In this document: positions 25,859 through 36,769 of the stretch, piece after piece
How the letters are laid out: each line of letters starts with the position of its first letter
Position numbering within the stretch: the first letter of the stretch is position 1
Assembly: GCF_004210735.1 (NCBI RefSeq)
Contig: NZ_SDZL01000023.1
Span: 1-43,511, forward strand
DNA from: Brevundimonas sp.
GTDB lineage: Bacteria; Pseudomonadota; Alphaproteobacteria; Caulobacterales; Caulobacteraceae
Reading direction: 5' to 3'
DNA: 43,511 nucleotides
Notes under the pieces: generated by a model
Told to the model about the DNA's origin: nothing
What the model saw: only the letters and a program-made list of their open reading frames with translations
The model's database searches: none
Program-made: the position numbers and the translations under genes

Positions 25859-26371
25859 ATGAAGCCTACACGCCTGATCGCCGTTCTGCTGTGTTCCGCC
25901 ATGCTGCCGTGTGCGGCGTTGGCGCAAGACCCCCCCACCGCCGCGGAAACTGCGGCCAGGGCCATCGCCCAGGATGCAGCCGCCACTGCCGGGTCCGCCT
26001 CGGACAAGTTCGAAATCGCGCGGAGCGGGGACGAGGCCTTGAGCTGCGACGCGTTGACGACCGAGATCAACGCCTTGAATATCCAGGCTTTCGCCATCGC
26101 CGAAGGGGTTCCGCTGCAGGGGGCGACGCAGCCGCAGCCGCAGCGACGAGGGTTGGGCTCCATGTTATCCTTGGGCAGCATCGCCGCAGCCTTTATTCCG
26201 GGCGCAGGTCTGGCGGTGGGTGCGGCCCAGATGCTGGCCACCGCCGATCAGGCAGGCGGCTTGATGAGCAACATCCAGAACGTTCTTGGCCAGGGCGAGG
26301 CGGGGCAACTCCGTAACCTGGAGAAGCGCATGGATCACCTGAAGGCGATTGCGAAGAACAAATCCTGCTAG
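25859..26371 (+). CDS. Secreted two-cysteine glycine-zipper protein A, unknown function
   Basis: The 170-residue product is not a family I recognise. A Sec signal peptide ends at ALA-QD (23). The mature part has only two cysteines: Cys63 in GDEALSCDALTTEINALN, and Cys170, the last residue. A Gly/Ala-rich hydrophobic stretch AAAFIPGAGLAVGAAQ (109-124) resembles a glycine zipper and may insert in a membrane. The ATG at 25859 follows GAGGA. The protein at 27117-27671 shares the same three landmarks in the same order, so the two are paralogues. Its stop codon overlaps that of the convergent HAD gene. Confidence 0.75.
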   Translation: MKPTRLIAVLLCSAMLPCAALAQDPPTAAETAARAIAQDAAATAGSASDKFEIARSGDEALSCDALTTEINALNIQAFAIAEGVPLQGATQPQPQRRGLGSMLSLGSIAAAFIPGAGLAVGAAQMLATADQAGGLMSNIQNVLGQGEAGQLRNLEKRMDHLKAIAKNKSC

Positions 26372-27066
26372 CCTTCGATCGCTCTGATCCAGTCAGGCAG
26401 TTCGCCGATCCGACTAAGCGAGACATAGCGCGGGTGGCCTTCGGGCGCGTCGGCCAGTTCGTGCTGCCAGGTGACATGGTAAGGAATGTGGACGCCGAAA
26501 CTCCCGGCCTCGATGGCTGGGAGAACGTCGGATCTCATGGAGTTGCCGGCCATGACGGCCTCGGTCGGCCCGGTGCCGTGGCGGGCGAATATCCGTTCAT
26601 AGGTCCAGTGATCTTTCTCTGACACGATCTCAACCGCTGCGAACAAGTCGCCCAGGCCAGAGGCCGCCAGCTTTCGCTCCTGATCCATCAAGTCGCCCTT
26701 GGTGATCAGGACCAGGCGATAGCGTTCGGCCAGTTCTGCCACGACCTCATCGACGCCAGGCAGGGTTTCGACCGGATGGGCCAGCATTTCACGCCCGACG
26801 GCGAGGATTTCGCGCACGACAGGCGCGGGGGCCTGTCCCTCGGTCAGTTCCATTGCGGTCTCGATCATCGAGAGGGTGAAGCCCTTCACGCCATAGCCGT
26901 AGAGGCGCAAGTTCCGTTGCTCCGTCGCAAATAACCGGGCCTCTATCGCATCCCGGTCGCCGTGTTCAGCCAGCAGTTCCACAAAGCGTGCGTGCGTGAG
27001 ACGGAAGATCGTCTCGTTGTGCCAGAGCGTGTCGTCGGCATCGAGGCCGACTGTAGTGATGAGCAT
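26368..27066 (-). CDS. HAD-superfamily hydrolase
   Basis: The 232-residue product is probably a small-molecule phosphatase. Motif I is DADDTLW (predicted nucleophile Asp9, acid/base Asp11), motif II lies in ITKGD, motif III is the Lys of SEKDHW, and motif IV is GNSMRSDVLPA. A helical cap lies between I and II. The ATG at 27066 starts right before motif I; the frame is open far upstream but crosses the divergent gene at 27117. Its substrate is unknown. It lies between the two paralogous two-cysteine genes, sharing stop-codon bases with the first and a 50-bp divergent promoter region with the second. Confidence 0.85.
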   Translation of the reverse strand: MLITTVGLDADDTLWHNETIFRLTHARFVELLAEHGDRDAIEARLFATEQRNLRLYGYGVKGFTLSMIETAMELTEGQAPAPVVREILAVGREMLAHPVETLPGVDEVVAELAERYRLVLITKGDLMDQERKLAASGLGDLFAAVEIVSEKDHWTYERIFARHGTGPTEAVMAGNSMRSDVLPAIEAGSFGVHIPYHVTWQHELADAPEGHPRYVSLSRIGELPDWIRAIEG

Positions 27067-27116
27067 GACAGAGCTTTCTTGGCGGATCGCGCCGGTTGAA
27101 TACGGTGGATTATCCG

Positions 27117-27671
27117 ATGAAAAAAGTGATCTTTGGCATGATGGCGGCGATGGCCGTAACAGCGAACGCCATGGCTCAGGACGCACCCGTCGAGGTGCAG
27201 GCGACGCCGGTCGCGGCGCCTGCGAGCGTGGCCGACGCACCTGCCGCGGCGGTTGACGTGCCCTTCCAGGTCGTGAGGGCCGGTGACAGCCAGATGAGTT
27301 GCGAGGCGCTGATCGCCGAAGCCAACGCCCTGAACGGCGAGATGATGGCGATGCAGAACGCCATGTCCCAGCGGGCCATGGATATGAGCCGCTCGCGCAT
27401 GAGCAGTCTGCAAGCGCAGCAGGGCGTTTCGACGGCCATGAGCCTGGGCGGCCTGGCCGCTGCCTTCGTCCCGGGGGCTGGCCTGGCCCTGGGCGCGGCT
27501 CAAAGCGTGGCCGGCATGGCCCAGCGGGCCGCCGCCGCGCAGGAACAACAGAATATGATGAGCGACATCGACGACATGATGCTCGATGTCCAGGCCCGCA
27601 CGGACCAACTGATGCCGGTGATGAACCGCGCCGATCACCTGACCGATCTGTCGATGGCCAAGGGCTGCTGA
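27117..27671 (+). CDS. Secreted two-cysteine glycine-zipper protein B, unknown function
   Basis: The 184-residue product is a paralogue of the protein at 25859-26371. A signal peptide ends AMA-QD (21), followed by an Ala/Pro/Val-rich linker. The first conserved block is GDSQMSCEALIAEANALN (Cys62), then a Met/Gln-rich helical region. The hydrophobic AAAFVPGAGLALGAAQ block is followed by the tail RADHL ending in Cys184. As in protein A, the mature chain has exactly two cysteines and the second is the final residue, which suggests a disulfide linking the domain to the C-terminus. The ATG follows GGTGGA (27103-27108). Function unknown; envelope location is inferred. Confidence 0.75.
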   Translation: MKKVIFGMMAAMAVTANAMAQDAPVEVQATPVAAPASVADAPAAAVDVPFQVVRAGDSQMSCEALIAEANALNGEMMAMQNAMSQRAMDMSRSRMSSLQAQQGVSTAMSLGGLAAAFVPGAGLALGAAQSVAGMAQRAAAAQEQQNMMSDIDDMMLDVQARTDQLMPVMNRADHLTDLSMAKGC

Positions 27672-27715
27672 CTTTCTGACGTTCAAGGGGCGCGACGACC
27701 GCCGCATTTGACGCT

Positions 27716-29044
27716 ATGGCGTCGGTCATGAGCCAGACCGACGTCCTTCCTCTGCCGCACCGCCGTATCGGCTGGGGTCTGGCCGCCCTGGTGGTGGCCG
27801 GGAACATGATCGGCTCGGGCGTCTATCTCTTGCCGACGACGCTGGCGGCGACGGGTTCGTCCAGCATCATCGGCTGGCTGATCTGCGGGCTGGGGGCCAT
27901 CACCCTGGCGGCGGTGTTCGGCGGCTTGGGCCGGATGCAGCCGGACGCCGATGGACTGTCGGATTTCACCCGGCGCGGCATGGGGCGGTTCGTCGGCTAT
28001 CAGACGGCGCTGGCCTATTGGGCCGCCTGCCTGACCGGCAACGTCGCCGTGGCCGTGGCGGGCACCGGTTATCTGGCCTTCTTCTTTCCCGCGCTGAAGG
28101 AGCCGATCTGGAGCGCGGTCAGCAATCTGGCGCTGATCTGGGTGACCACGGCGGCCTATGCGGCGGGCGCGCGGACGGCGGCGCGGTTCGGGGCGGTCAC
28201 GCTGGGGTTGGGCCTTATCCCGATCGTCCTGGCGGTGGTCGCCGGGGCGATCGCCTTTGATTCCGACGTCTTCGCCGCCTCATGGAGCCCGTCGGGCGCG
28301 CCTCTGACGGCGACCGTGCCGGCCTCGCTAGTCGTCATCTTCTGGGCTTTCCTCGGGGTCGAAAGCGCGGCGGTGCTGTCGCGGCTGGTCAAGGATCCGG
28401 CCCGCGACGTGGCCCGCGCCAGCCTGGGCGGCGTCGCCCTGGCCTTCGTCGTCTATCTGGCCGCCAGCGTGGCGGTGTTCGGCGTCATTCCCGCCGATGT
28501 CCTGGCCCAGTCCACCAGCCCCTATGCCGACCTGGCCGCGCGGGTGATGGGGTCGTCGGTGGCCGGACTGGTCGCCGCCTGCGCCGTCATCAAGGCGACA
28601 GGCACCATCGCCGGCTGGACCATGCTGGGCGGCGAAACGGCGCGCAGCGCGGCCGAGGCCGGCTGGCTGCCGCGCTGGTTCGGCGGCGATGGTCGCCTGC
28701 CGCTGACCAATCCGCTGATCAACGGCGCCCTGATGAGCCTGATGATCGTGGCCAGCATCCAGCCGACCCTGGGCCAGCAGTTCGGCGTGCTGATCGGCGT
28801 GACCTCGGTGCTGACGATCAGCCTCTATGCCCTGTGTTCGATCACCCTTTGGCGACTGACGTCGAAAGCAGGCTGGCGCGCGCTGGCGGCGGTCGGGGTC
28901 ATCTTTTCGTTTTCCGCGGTCGCTGCGGCGGCGGGTGGATACATCCTGCCGACGATCATTTTCTTCGCTGTGACCAGCGTCGCCTGGCTATGGGTCCGGC
29001 GCCGCGACAGGGCGCGAGTTGACCCCGCCGCCTCATCTCTTTAA
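27716..29044 (+). CDS. APC-superfamily amino acid/polyamine transporter
   Basis: The 442-residue product is a polytopic permease with about 12 hydrophobic segments. The first helix has the family signature [12 protein letters not shown], the substrate-amine-binding motif of AdiC/PotE-like antiporters. The segment [24 protein letters not shown] is the usual helix 6 and loop of this group. The likely substrates are basic amino acids, their amines or other amino acids; this cannot be fixed from sequence. The start may be 27716 or ATG 27728; neither has a strong ribosome-binding site. It lies 46 bp before carA on the same strand. Confidence 0.85.
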   Translation: MASVMSQTDVLPLPHRRIGWGLAALVVAGNMIGSGVYLLPTTLAATGSSSIIGWLICGLGAITLAAVFGGLGRMQPDADGLSDFTRRGMGRFVGYQTALAYWAACLTGNVAVAVAGTGYLAFFFPALKEPIWSAVSNLALIWVTTAAYAAGARTAARFGAVTLGLGLIPIVLAVVAGAIAFDSDVFAASWSPSGAPLTATVPASLVVIFWAFLGVESAAVLSRLVKDPARDVARASLGGVALAFVVYLAASVAVFGVIPADVLAQSTSPYADLAARVMGSSVAGLVAACAVIKATGTIAGWTMLGGETARSAAEAGWLPRWFGGDGRLPLTNPLINGALMSLMIVASIQPTLGQQFGVLIGVTSVLTISLYALCSITLWRLTSKAGWRALAAVGVIFSFSAVAAAAGGYILPTIIFFAVTSVAWLWVRRRDRARVDPAASSL

Positions 29045-29090
29045 CGACGCCGCCGTTTGTCCGCCCGTATTCGCCTGTAGGAGCCACGCC

Positions 29091-30251
29091 ATGACGAAGA
29101 CCCTTCTCCCTGGTGTGACCGGCGTTCTGGCGCTGGCGGATGGAACCGTTCTGCAAGGCGTCGGCGTGGGCGCGACCGGCGCGGCCCTGGGCGAGGTGGT
29201 CTTCAACACCGCCATGACCGGCTATCAGGAAATCCTGACCGACCCGTCCTACATGAGCCAGATCCTCGCCTTCACCTTTCCCCACGTCGGCAACGTCGGC
29301 GTGAACGTCGAGGATGTGGAACAGATCGGCGACGGCTCGGGAACCTCGGCGCGCGGCGCCATCTTCCGCGACCTGCCGACCGATCCGGCCAACTGGCGGT
29401 CGGGGGGCGACCTGCACGGCTGGATGAAGCGGCGGGGCGTCGTCGGTCTGTCGGGCGTCGACACCCGCGCCCTGACCAAGATCATCCGCGACAAGGGCGC
29501 GCCGCACGCGGTCATCGCCCACGACCCCGACGGCAAATTCGACCTGGACGCCCTGGTCGCCCAGGCGAAGGCGTGGACCGGCCTGGTCGGCCTGGACCTG
29601 GCCAGGGACGCCTCGACCCTGCAGTCGTTCGAATGGGACGAGGGCGTGTGGGAATGGCCCGCCGGCTATCCGCGTATCGCGGCGACCGACAAGTCGGTGG
29701 TGGTCATCGACTACGGGGTGAAGCGCAACATCCTGCGCGCCCTGGCTTCGACCGGCGCGAAGATCACCGTAGTTCCGGCGACAACCTCGGCCGAAGACGT
29801 GTTGGCGCGCAATCCGGATGGTGTGATCCTGTCCAACGGACCGGGCGACCCGGCCGCGACCGGCGAATACGCCGTGCCCGAGATCAAAAAGCTGGTCGCC
29901 AGCGGCAAGCCGATCATGGGCATTTGCCTGGGCCACCAGATGCTGGCCCTGGCCCTGGGCGCCAGGACCGTGAAGATGGATCAGGGCCACCACGGCGCGA
30001 ACCACCCGGTCAAGGATCTGACGACGGGCAAGGTCGAGATTGTGTCGATGAACCACGGCTTCACCGTGGACCGTGACAGCCTGCCTGAGGCCGTGGTCGA
30101 AACGCATGTCAGCCTGTTCGACGGCACCAATTGCGGCATCGCGCTGAAGGACAAACCGGTGTTCAGCGTCCAGCACCACCCCGAGGCCTCGCCCGGACCG
30201 ACCGACAGCCTGTATCTGTTCAACCGGTTCGCGGAATCGATGCGAGCCTGA
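29091..30251 (+). CDS. carA: Carbamoyl-phosphate synthase small subunit
   Basis: This glutaminase subunit supplies ammonia to CarB. The 386-residue product has the N-terminal CarA domain ([21 protein letters not shown]) and a class I amidotransferase domain with nucleophile Cys279 (GICLGHQ) and the His363-Glu365 pair (HHPEASPGP). The ATG at 29091 follows AGGAG with 7-bp spacing; the open frame continues upstream without a family match. carB lies 7 kb away in divergent orientation, so the subunits are not co-transcribed. Confidence 0.98.
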   Translation: MTKTLLPGVTGVLALADGTVLQGVGVGATGAALGEVVFNTAMTGYQEILTDPSYMSQILAFTFPHVGNVGVNVEDVEQIGDGSGTSARGAIFRDLPTDPANWRSGGDLHGWMKRRGVVGLSGVDTRALTKIIRDKGAPHAVIAHDPDGKFDLDALVAQAKAWTGLVGLDLARDASTLQSFEWDEGVWEWPAGYPRIAATDKSVVVIDYGVKRNILRALASTGAKITVVPATTSAEDVLARNPDGVILSNGPGDPAATGEYAVPEIKKLVASGKPIMGICLGHQMLALALGARTVKMDQGHHGANHPVKDLTTGKVEIVSMNHGFTVDRDSLPEAVVETHVSLFDGTNCGIALKDKPVFSVQHHPEASPGPTDSLYLFNRFAESMRA

Positions 30252-30305
30252 CGACAGTGGCGACGGGCCGCGCTAGGGTGAAAGGCTCACCCCCGGACCG
30301 CCGCC

Positions 30306-32183
30306 TTGCGCTTTGACGATCGCTTTATTGAAGAACTGAAGGCCCGCCTTCGGCCGTCCGACATCATCGGGCGGACGGTGAAGCTCAAGCGTCAGGGGCG
30401 CGAGTATGTGGGCCTCAGCCCCTTCTCGAAAGAGAAGTCGCCGTCGTTTTTCGTCAATGACGACAAGGGTTTCTTCCACGACTTCAGCTCGGGCAAGCAC
30501 GGCGACGTCATCAGCTTCCTGCAGGAGACGGAGCGTCTCAGCTTTGTCGAGGCGGTGCAGCGGCTGGCGGGCGAGGCGGGCATGCAACTGCCGGCCGAAG
30601 ACCCCCAGGCGGCGGAGCGCGAGGCGCGGAAGCAGGGCCTGACCGACTGGATGGACCTGGCCCAGAAATGGTTCGCGGCGAACCTGCGCCGCTCGGCGGG
30701 CAAGGCGGCGCGCGAGTATCTGGAGCGACGCGGCCTGCCCGAGGATCAGTGGGAGCGGTTCGGCCTGGGCTATGCCCCCAATGACCGCGAGGGGTTGAAG
30801 GCGGCGCTGGTCCAGCGCGGCGCCCGGCCGGGCGATCTGGTCGAGGCGGGCATGCTGATCGCGCCGGAAGGCGGGGGCCAGCCCTATGACCGGTTCCGCG
30901 ACCGGCTGATGTTCCCGATCCTGGATGCGCGGGGCCGCATCGTCAGCTTCGGCGGCCGGGCCATGAACCCGGACGACCGCGCCAAATATCTGAACGGCCC
31001 CGAAAGCCCGCTCTTTCACAAGGGCGCGACCCTGTACGGCCTGCCGGAGGCGCGCCGCATCCTGGGCGCCGAAAGCCGGGGCGAGCAGGGGATCATCGTC
31101 GTCGAAGGCTATATGGATGTCATCGCCTGCCAGCGCGCGGGCCTGCCGGCCGTCGCGCCGATGGGCACGGCCCTGACGGAAGAACAGATGGAGCGGCTGT
31201 GGCGGGTCTCGGCCGAGCCGGTGCTGTGCTTCGACGGGGATGCGGCGGGGCTGCGGGCCGCCTATCGCTCCATCGAACGGGCGCTGCCACTGCTGAAGTC
31301 CGGCCGGTCGTTCCGGTTCGCCCTGCTGGACGGGGGCCAGGATCCCGACGACATCCTGCGCGACAAGGGCGCGCCCGCCCTGCGACAGGCGCTGAACGAC
31401 ACCCGCCCCTTCGTCGAGGTGCTGTTCCGGCGAGAGGCCGAGGCCGAGCCCTTGGACACGCCGGAACGCAAGGCCGGGCTGAAGGGCCGTCTGCGCCAGG
31501 CGGCGGGAGCCATTCAGGACAAGGATCTGGCCGAACAGTACCGCCGCGACCTGTTCGACAGGTTTGACGCCCTGTTCCCACGCCAGCAGATGCAGCGACC
31601 GGCCCAGGCGGGTAGAGGGCAGGTCGGCCCTGGCGGGCGCTGGCGTCCCGGCCCCCCGCCCTTGCAGGGTCAGACGGTCGAGGGCGCCCAGGCGATGCAG
31701 GCCCTGTCCCGCTCGATCGAGCCTGTCGCCGCCGCCCTGGCCCACGGCGCCGTGGATGACCCCGAACGGATGGACGACCGGCTGGAGGATATCGCCCGGC
31801 ACGGCTTTGGCGATCGCGCCCTGGACGGGCTGGCGCAGGAGCTGGTTCGGCTCAGGTTCTCGGGCCAAAGCCTTGACACAGCGGCCTTACGTCGCCATCT
31901 GGCGCAATCGGGTCATGATGCCTTGATGCGCGAGGTCGAGAAGGCGGCGGCAAAGTCCGGCGCGCCATTCCTGGCTGCAGACAAGCCCCTCGGCGAGGCG
32001 AGGACCCGTTGGTTGCAGGCGTTCGACGCGCTTACGCGTGTCGCCGCCCTGGAAGACGCTCTGTCGTCGGCGCGTGGCGTGCCGGGGCAGGATGACGCAT
32101 TCCGTCGGTTGAAAGCCGAGCGGGATGTGCTGAGTCGCGCAATCAAAGCCGGAACGATTTGGGAAGACAGCGCGGGTTCGTAA
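30306..32183 (+). CDS. dnaG: DNA primase
   Basis: This enzyme makes RNA primers at replication forks. The 625-residue product starts with TTG (MRFDDRFIEELKARL, the usual N-terminus for this class), preceded by GGA. The zinc-finger domain keeps its fold residues (SPFSKEKSPSF, GKHGDVISFL), but the positions of all four metal ligands of the E. coli enzyme are changed (Ser38, Ser41, Asp59, Ser62). The catalytic TOPRIM domain is intact: EGYMD (Glu267) and DGDAAG (310-315). The C-terminal part (about 440-625) is a helicase-binding-type helical region. It lies between carA and rpoD, as in related genomes. Confidence 0.97.
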   Translation: MRFDDRFIEELKARLRPSDIIGRTVKLKRQGREYVGLSPFSKEKSPSFFVNDDKGFFHDFSSGKHGDVISFLQETERLSFVEAVQRLAGEAGMQLPAEDPQAAEREARKQGLTDWMDLAQKWFAANLRRSAGKAAREYLERRGLPEDQWERFGLGYAPNDREGLKAALVQRGARPGDLVEAGMLIAPEGGGQPYDRFRDRLMFPILDARGRIVSFGGRAMNPDDRAKYLNGPESPLFHKGATLYGLPEARRILGAESRGEQGIIVVEGYMDVIACQRAGLPAVAPMGTALTEEQMERLWRVSAEPVLCFDGDAAGLRAAYRSIERALPLLKSGRSFRFALLDGGQDPDDILRDKGAPALRQALNDTRPFVEVLFRREAEAEPLDTPERKAGLKGRLRQAAGAIQDKDLAEQYRRDLFDRFDALFPRQQMQRPAQAGRGQVGPGGRWRPGPPPLQGQTVEGAQAMQALSRSIEPVAAALAHGAVDDPERMDDRLEDIARHGFGDRALDGLAQELVRLRFSGQSLDTAALRRHLAQSGHDALMREVEKAAAKSGAPFLAADKPLGEARTRWLQAFDALTRVAALEDALSSARGVPGQDDAFRRLKAERDVLSRAIKAGTIWEDSAGS

Positions 32184-32250
32184 CAAACGACCTCGCCACA
32201 CGTTATTACGCCATGGGGACTGATCACCCCCGCTGGCCGGAGAAGACTGA

Positions 32251-34194
<1,944 letters not shown>

Positions 34195-34205
34195 TACGAA
34201 ACAAG

Positions 34206-34232
34206 GGGCGGTTCGAAAGAGCCGCCCTTTTT
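34206..34232 (+). terminator. Rho-independent terminator of rpoD
   Basis: A 9-bp stem (34206-34214 with 34219-34227, one G-T pair) has loop GAAA and is followed by TTTTT. It lies 11 bp past the rpoD stop codon. Confidence 0.88.
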
Positions 34233-34242
34233 CTCTCTCCAT

Positions 34243-34407
34243 CTTTCGTCATCCTCCGGCGACCCCCGCGAAGGCGGGGGGCGACCGGGGGACCCAGCGG
34301 CGCCCGCAGGGCGATGTTGCAACACGCTTCCGACAGTGTCGCGCTTTCGCGCGCCGCTGGGTCCCCCGGTCTGCGCGGCTTCGCCGCTTGCCGGAGGATG
34401 ACGAAAG
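34243..34407. repeat. Composite palindromic intergenic element
   Basis: Two perfect inverted repeats are nested: outer arms of 18 bp (34243-34260 with 34390-34407, core CGTCATCCTCCGGC) and inner arms of 19 bp (34285-34303 with 34351-34369, CCGGGGGACCCAGCGGCGC). Smaller palindromes lie inside. The whole 165 bp can fold into one long cruciform. It holds no gene. It resembles the dispersed palindromic repeats common between genes in Caulobacterales and shares its GGATGACG edge with the element at 41676-41782. Confidence 0.7.
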
Positions 34408-34466
34408 GGGAGGACTGTCGTGCTCGTGAAGCCCTGGGCGGCCGGGAATCAGCTAGCCTCCCGCCG

Positions 34467-35204
34467 ATGATCGCCCGCCACCGACGTCCGACCCGCGCCC
34501 TGACCGCCGCCCTGCTGCTTCTGGCGGGGTGCAGCCCCATGCTGCCCGACCGGCCCGCGCCCCATCCGGTTCCGTCCGGCCCTGGCGCGCCGCTGGGGAA
34601 CGGGCTGATCGACCGGCCGATCACCGACGGAACGCGCACGGCCGTGCTGCGCGAAAGCGACAGCCTGACCCAGTGCGTGGCCGAGCTGACGGCGGCGCGC
34701 GTCAACTTTAGCCCCATGCCGGACAAGGTGCAGAGCGCCGTCTGCGGCCTCAGCCGGGGCGGGGTGCTGGGGGCCGACATGGGCACGGTGGCGCGGATGA
34801 CGCCGGGCCAGCCCGAGATGACGTGCCGTCTGGCCCTGGCGGTCAGCATCTGGCGCCGCCAGTCGCTGGAGCCCGCCGCGCGCGAGATCCTGGGCTCGGA
34901 CGTGGTCCAGATCGACCATTTCGGCGCCTACGCCTGTCGCAATGTGAACAACGGCGGCGTCAGCAATCGCGTCAGCGCCCATGCCCAGGCTCTGGCGCTG
35001 GACGTGTCCGGCGTGCGCCTGCGCGACGGGCGGCGCATCACCCTGACCGGCGACTGGTACGGCGACACGGCCGAGGCCCGTTTCCTGCGCCGTGTCCGCG
35101 ACGACGCCTGCCGCATCTTCGGCACGGTGCTCAGCCCCGATTACAACGCCGTGCACCGCGACCACCTGCATCTGGAAGCGACGGATACGCGGTTCTGCCG
35201 CTGA
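34467..35204 (+). CDS. Extensin-like C-terminal-domain lipoprotein
   Basis: The 245-residue product has a signal peptide with a lipobox-like LLAGC and the 'extensin-like' domain (PF06904 type). The domain includes ACRNVNNGGVSNRVSAHAQALALDVSGVRL and ends HRDHLHLE. The SxHAxAxAxD and HxDHxH patterns recall the metal site of LAS-type peptidoglycan peptidases (VanY/MepA-like), so a cell-wall role is possible but unproven. The ATG at 34467 is chosen for its signal peptide; the upstream frame runs into the palindromic element. The unit stands alone. Confidence 0.75.
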   Translation: MIARHRRPTRALTAALLLLAGCSPMLPDRPAPHPVPSGPGAPLGNGLIDRPITDGTRTAVLRESDSLTQCVAELTAARVNFSPMPDKVQSAVCGLSRGGVLGADMGTVARMTPGQPEMTCRLALAVSIWRRQSLEPAAREILGSDVVQIDHFGAYACRNVNNGGVSNRVSAHAQALALDVSGVRLRDGRRITLTGDWYGDTAEARFLRRVRDDACRIFGTVLSPDYNAVHRDHLHLEATDTRFCR

Positions 35205-35246
35205 GCCGTGGCATCCGCCTCGCCATTCCACACACCCGCCATCATC

Positions 35247-35336
35247 CTCGGGCTTGATCCGAGGATCGGACTGTCCGTCTGCGTGACGTCCGCAAGGTCG
35301 AGCGCGCCGCACGCTCGATCCTCGGGTCAAGCCCGA
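35247..35336. repeat. Palindromic intergenic element, copy 2
   Basis: Inverted arms of 22 bp (35247-35268 with 35316-35336/37, CTCGGGCTTGATCCGAGGAT core) differ at one base. The 47-bp loop holds a second small palindrome-like stretch. It sits after the extensin-like gene and before the convergent DUF1428 operon end. The arms are nearly the same as those at 41676-41782. Confidence 0.7.
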
Positions 35337-35378
35337 GCACGGCATGGGCGGCGCCCGGCGTCCGACCAGCGCCCGGCG

Positions 35379-35726
35379 TCAGTTCTCGGCGATAACGTCG
35401 AAGCCGGCGAAGATCATCCGCTTGCCGTCGAACGGCATCTCCATGCCCATCATCCGCTCGTCCTTCATCAGCGCCGCCCACGCAGCGTCGCGGGTCGCCT
35501 TGTCCGGCCAGGTGATCCAGCCGACGGCGACGGTTTCGTCGTCCTGAAGCTGAACCGCCTTCTTGAAATCGGTCAGCTTGCCGTCGGGCACGTCCTCGCC
35601 CCAGGCTTCCGTCACGACGGTCGCGCCCTGTTCGCGGAAGAAGGGCGTGGTCTTGGCCGAATGGTCCAGATAGGCGGCCTTGTTGGCCGTCGGGACGGGG
35701 ATCACGGTGATGTCGAGAAAGGGCAT
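35379..35726 (-). CDS. DUF1428-family protein, copy 1
   Basis: The 115-residue product belongs to the DUF1428 family (dimeric alpha/beta-barrel-like, unknown function). Typical segments are DITVIPVPTANKAAYLDHSAKTTPFFREQGA, ETWGED-type EAWGEDVPDGKLTDF and MPFDGKRMIFAGFD. The start at 35726 has AAGGAG 5 bp upstream. It is the last gene of the minus-strand operon, 89 bp after its tandem paralogue at 35816-36163, which has the same length. Confidence 0.85.
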   Translation of the reverse strand: MPFLDITVIPVPTANKAAYLDHSAKTTPFFREQGATVVTEAWGEDVPDGKLTDFKKAVQLQDDETVAVGWITWPDKATRDAAWAALMKDERMMGMEMPFDGKRMIFAGFDVIAEN

Positions 35727-35815
35727 GGTGTCTCCTTTTGGGCGCGCCGAACCGGCGGGACCTTGATGCTGGACCAACCGCCGGGTGGGCGCTTGTAGGT
35801 TTACGACGCGGTGGA

Positions 35816-36163
35816 TCAGCTTTCGAAGACCGGAGCGAAGCCGCCCCACATCATCCGCTTGCCGTCGAACGGCATGTCCATGTCGGCGAAGGCGGGGTCG
35901 GCCTCCATCTTTTGCCAGCAGGCGTCGGCGGTGGCGCGGTCGGGCCATTTCAGCCACGAGAAGACGACGGCCTCGCCCTCTTCCAGCTTCACCGCCAGGT
36001 CGAAGCCGGTGACCTGGCCGGGCGGAATATCCTCGCCCCAGGTTTCAACCTGCTCCAAGCAGCCGTAGGCCTTGAACAGCGGCCAGGATTTCCGGGCCGA
36101 GGCGATATAGCGATCCTTGTCCGCGATCTTCACGGGGGTCAGGAAGCCGGTGATGTAGCTCAT
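35816..36163 (-). CDS. DUF1428-family protein, copy 2
   Basis: The 115-residue product is a tandem paralogue of the gene at 35379. It has DRYIASARKSWPLFKAYG, VETWGEDIPPGQVTGFDLAV and MPFDGKRMMWGGF. The ATG at 36163 is preferred to that at 36169 because AGGAG lies 7 bp before it and the length then equals the paralogue. It lies 19 bp after the RibD_C-type gene. Function unknown; the context suggests a small stress or xenobiotic-response operon. Confidence 0.85.
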   Translation of the reverse strand: MSYITGFLTPVKIADKDRYIASARKSWPLFKAYGCLEQVETWGEDIPPGQVTGFDLAVKLEEGEAVVFSWLKWPDRATADACWQKMEADPAFADMDMPFDGKRMMWGGFAPVFES

Positions 36164-36182
36164 CTTCATTCTCCTGCAGGGG

Positions 36183-36749
36183 TCAGTCGGGGTTGTGGAT
36201 GTCGTAGCGGACGAAGGTCATGCCGTTTCCGAACCTGCGTTCGTCGGTCAGGCTCATGGACAGGCGCAGGTCGTGAGGAAACATCGGCAGGCCGCCGCCG
36301 ACGACGACCGGGGCGATGAACAGGTGAATTTCGTCAACCAATCCGGCTTTGAGAGCGTGAGCCGCGAGGGTCGCGCCGCCAAGGGCGATGTCGGTAGCGG
36401 CTTCGGCCTTCAGGCGACGGACCTCGTTGGCGTCGAAGCGGGACAGGAGCCGGGTTTTTGTGGTTGAGGCCTCGGTTAGCGTCGTCGAATAGACAACCTT
36501 GTCCGCCGCCGACCAGATCTTGGCGAAGGCGGCATTGCCGGACGATTGCGCCGCATACTGGGGATCGGATTCCCAGCCCTGCATCATCTCGTACATGCGC
36601 CGGCCGTAGAGGTAGCTGCGGATCGGCGCTTCCAGGGTGTTTATGAAGGCCAGAACCTCCTCATCCGGTCTGGCCCAGTCGAATTTCCCATCCCTGTCGG
36701 CGACATAGCCGTCAAGCGAGGCGAGGTAGGAATAGACCAGTCGGCTCAT
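36183..36749 (-). CDS. Dihydrofolate reductase-like (RibD C-terminal domain) protein
   Basis: The 188-residue product belongs to the DHFR/RibD_C superfamily of NADPH-dependent reductases often annotated YyaP/YwjB-like. It begins RLVYSYLASLDGYVADRDG. Further landmarks are YLYGRRMYEMM, DIALGGATLAAHALKAGLVDEIHLFIAPVVVGGG, and the C-terminal strand MTFVRYDI. The substrate is unknown. The ATG follows AGGGA. It is the second gene of the operon, 20 bp after the VOC gene. Confidence 0.88.
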   Translation of the reverse strand: MSRLVYSYLASLDGYVADRDGKFDWARPDEEVLAFINTLEAPIRSYLYGRRMYEMMQGWESDPQYAAQSSGNAAFAKIWSAADKVVYSTTLTEASTTKTRLLSRFDANEVRRLKAEAATDIALGGATLAAHALKAGLVDEIHLFIAPVVVGGGLPMFPHDLRLSMSLTDERRFGNGMTFVRYDIHNPD

Positions 36750-36769
36750 CGGGTTTCCCTGGAGTAAGG

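Noticed and set aside
34243..34407. CRISPR array or rho-independent terminator
   Set aside because: There are only inverted, not regularly spaced direct, repeats and no T-run. The rpoD terminator lies before it.
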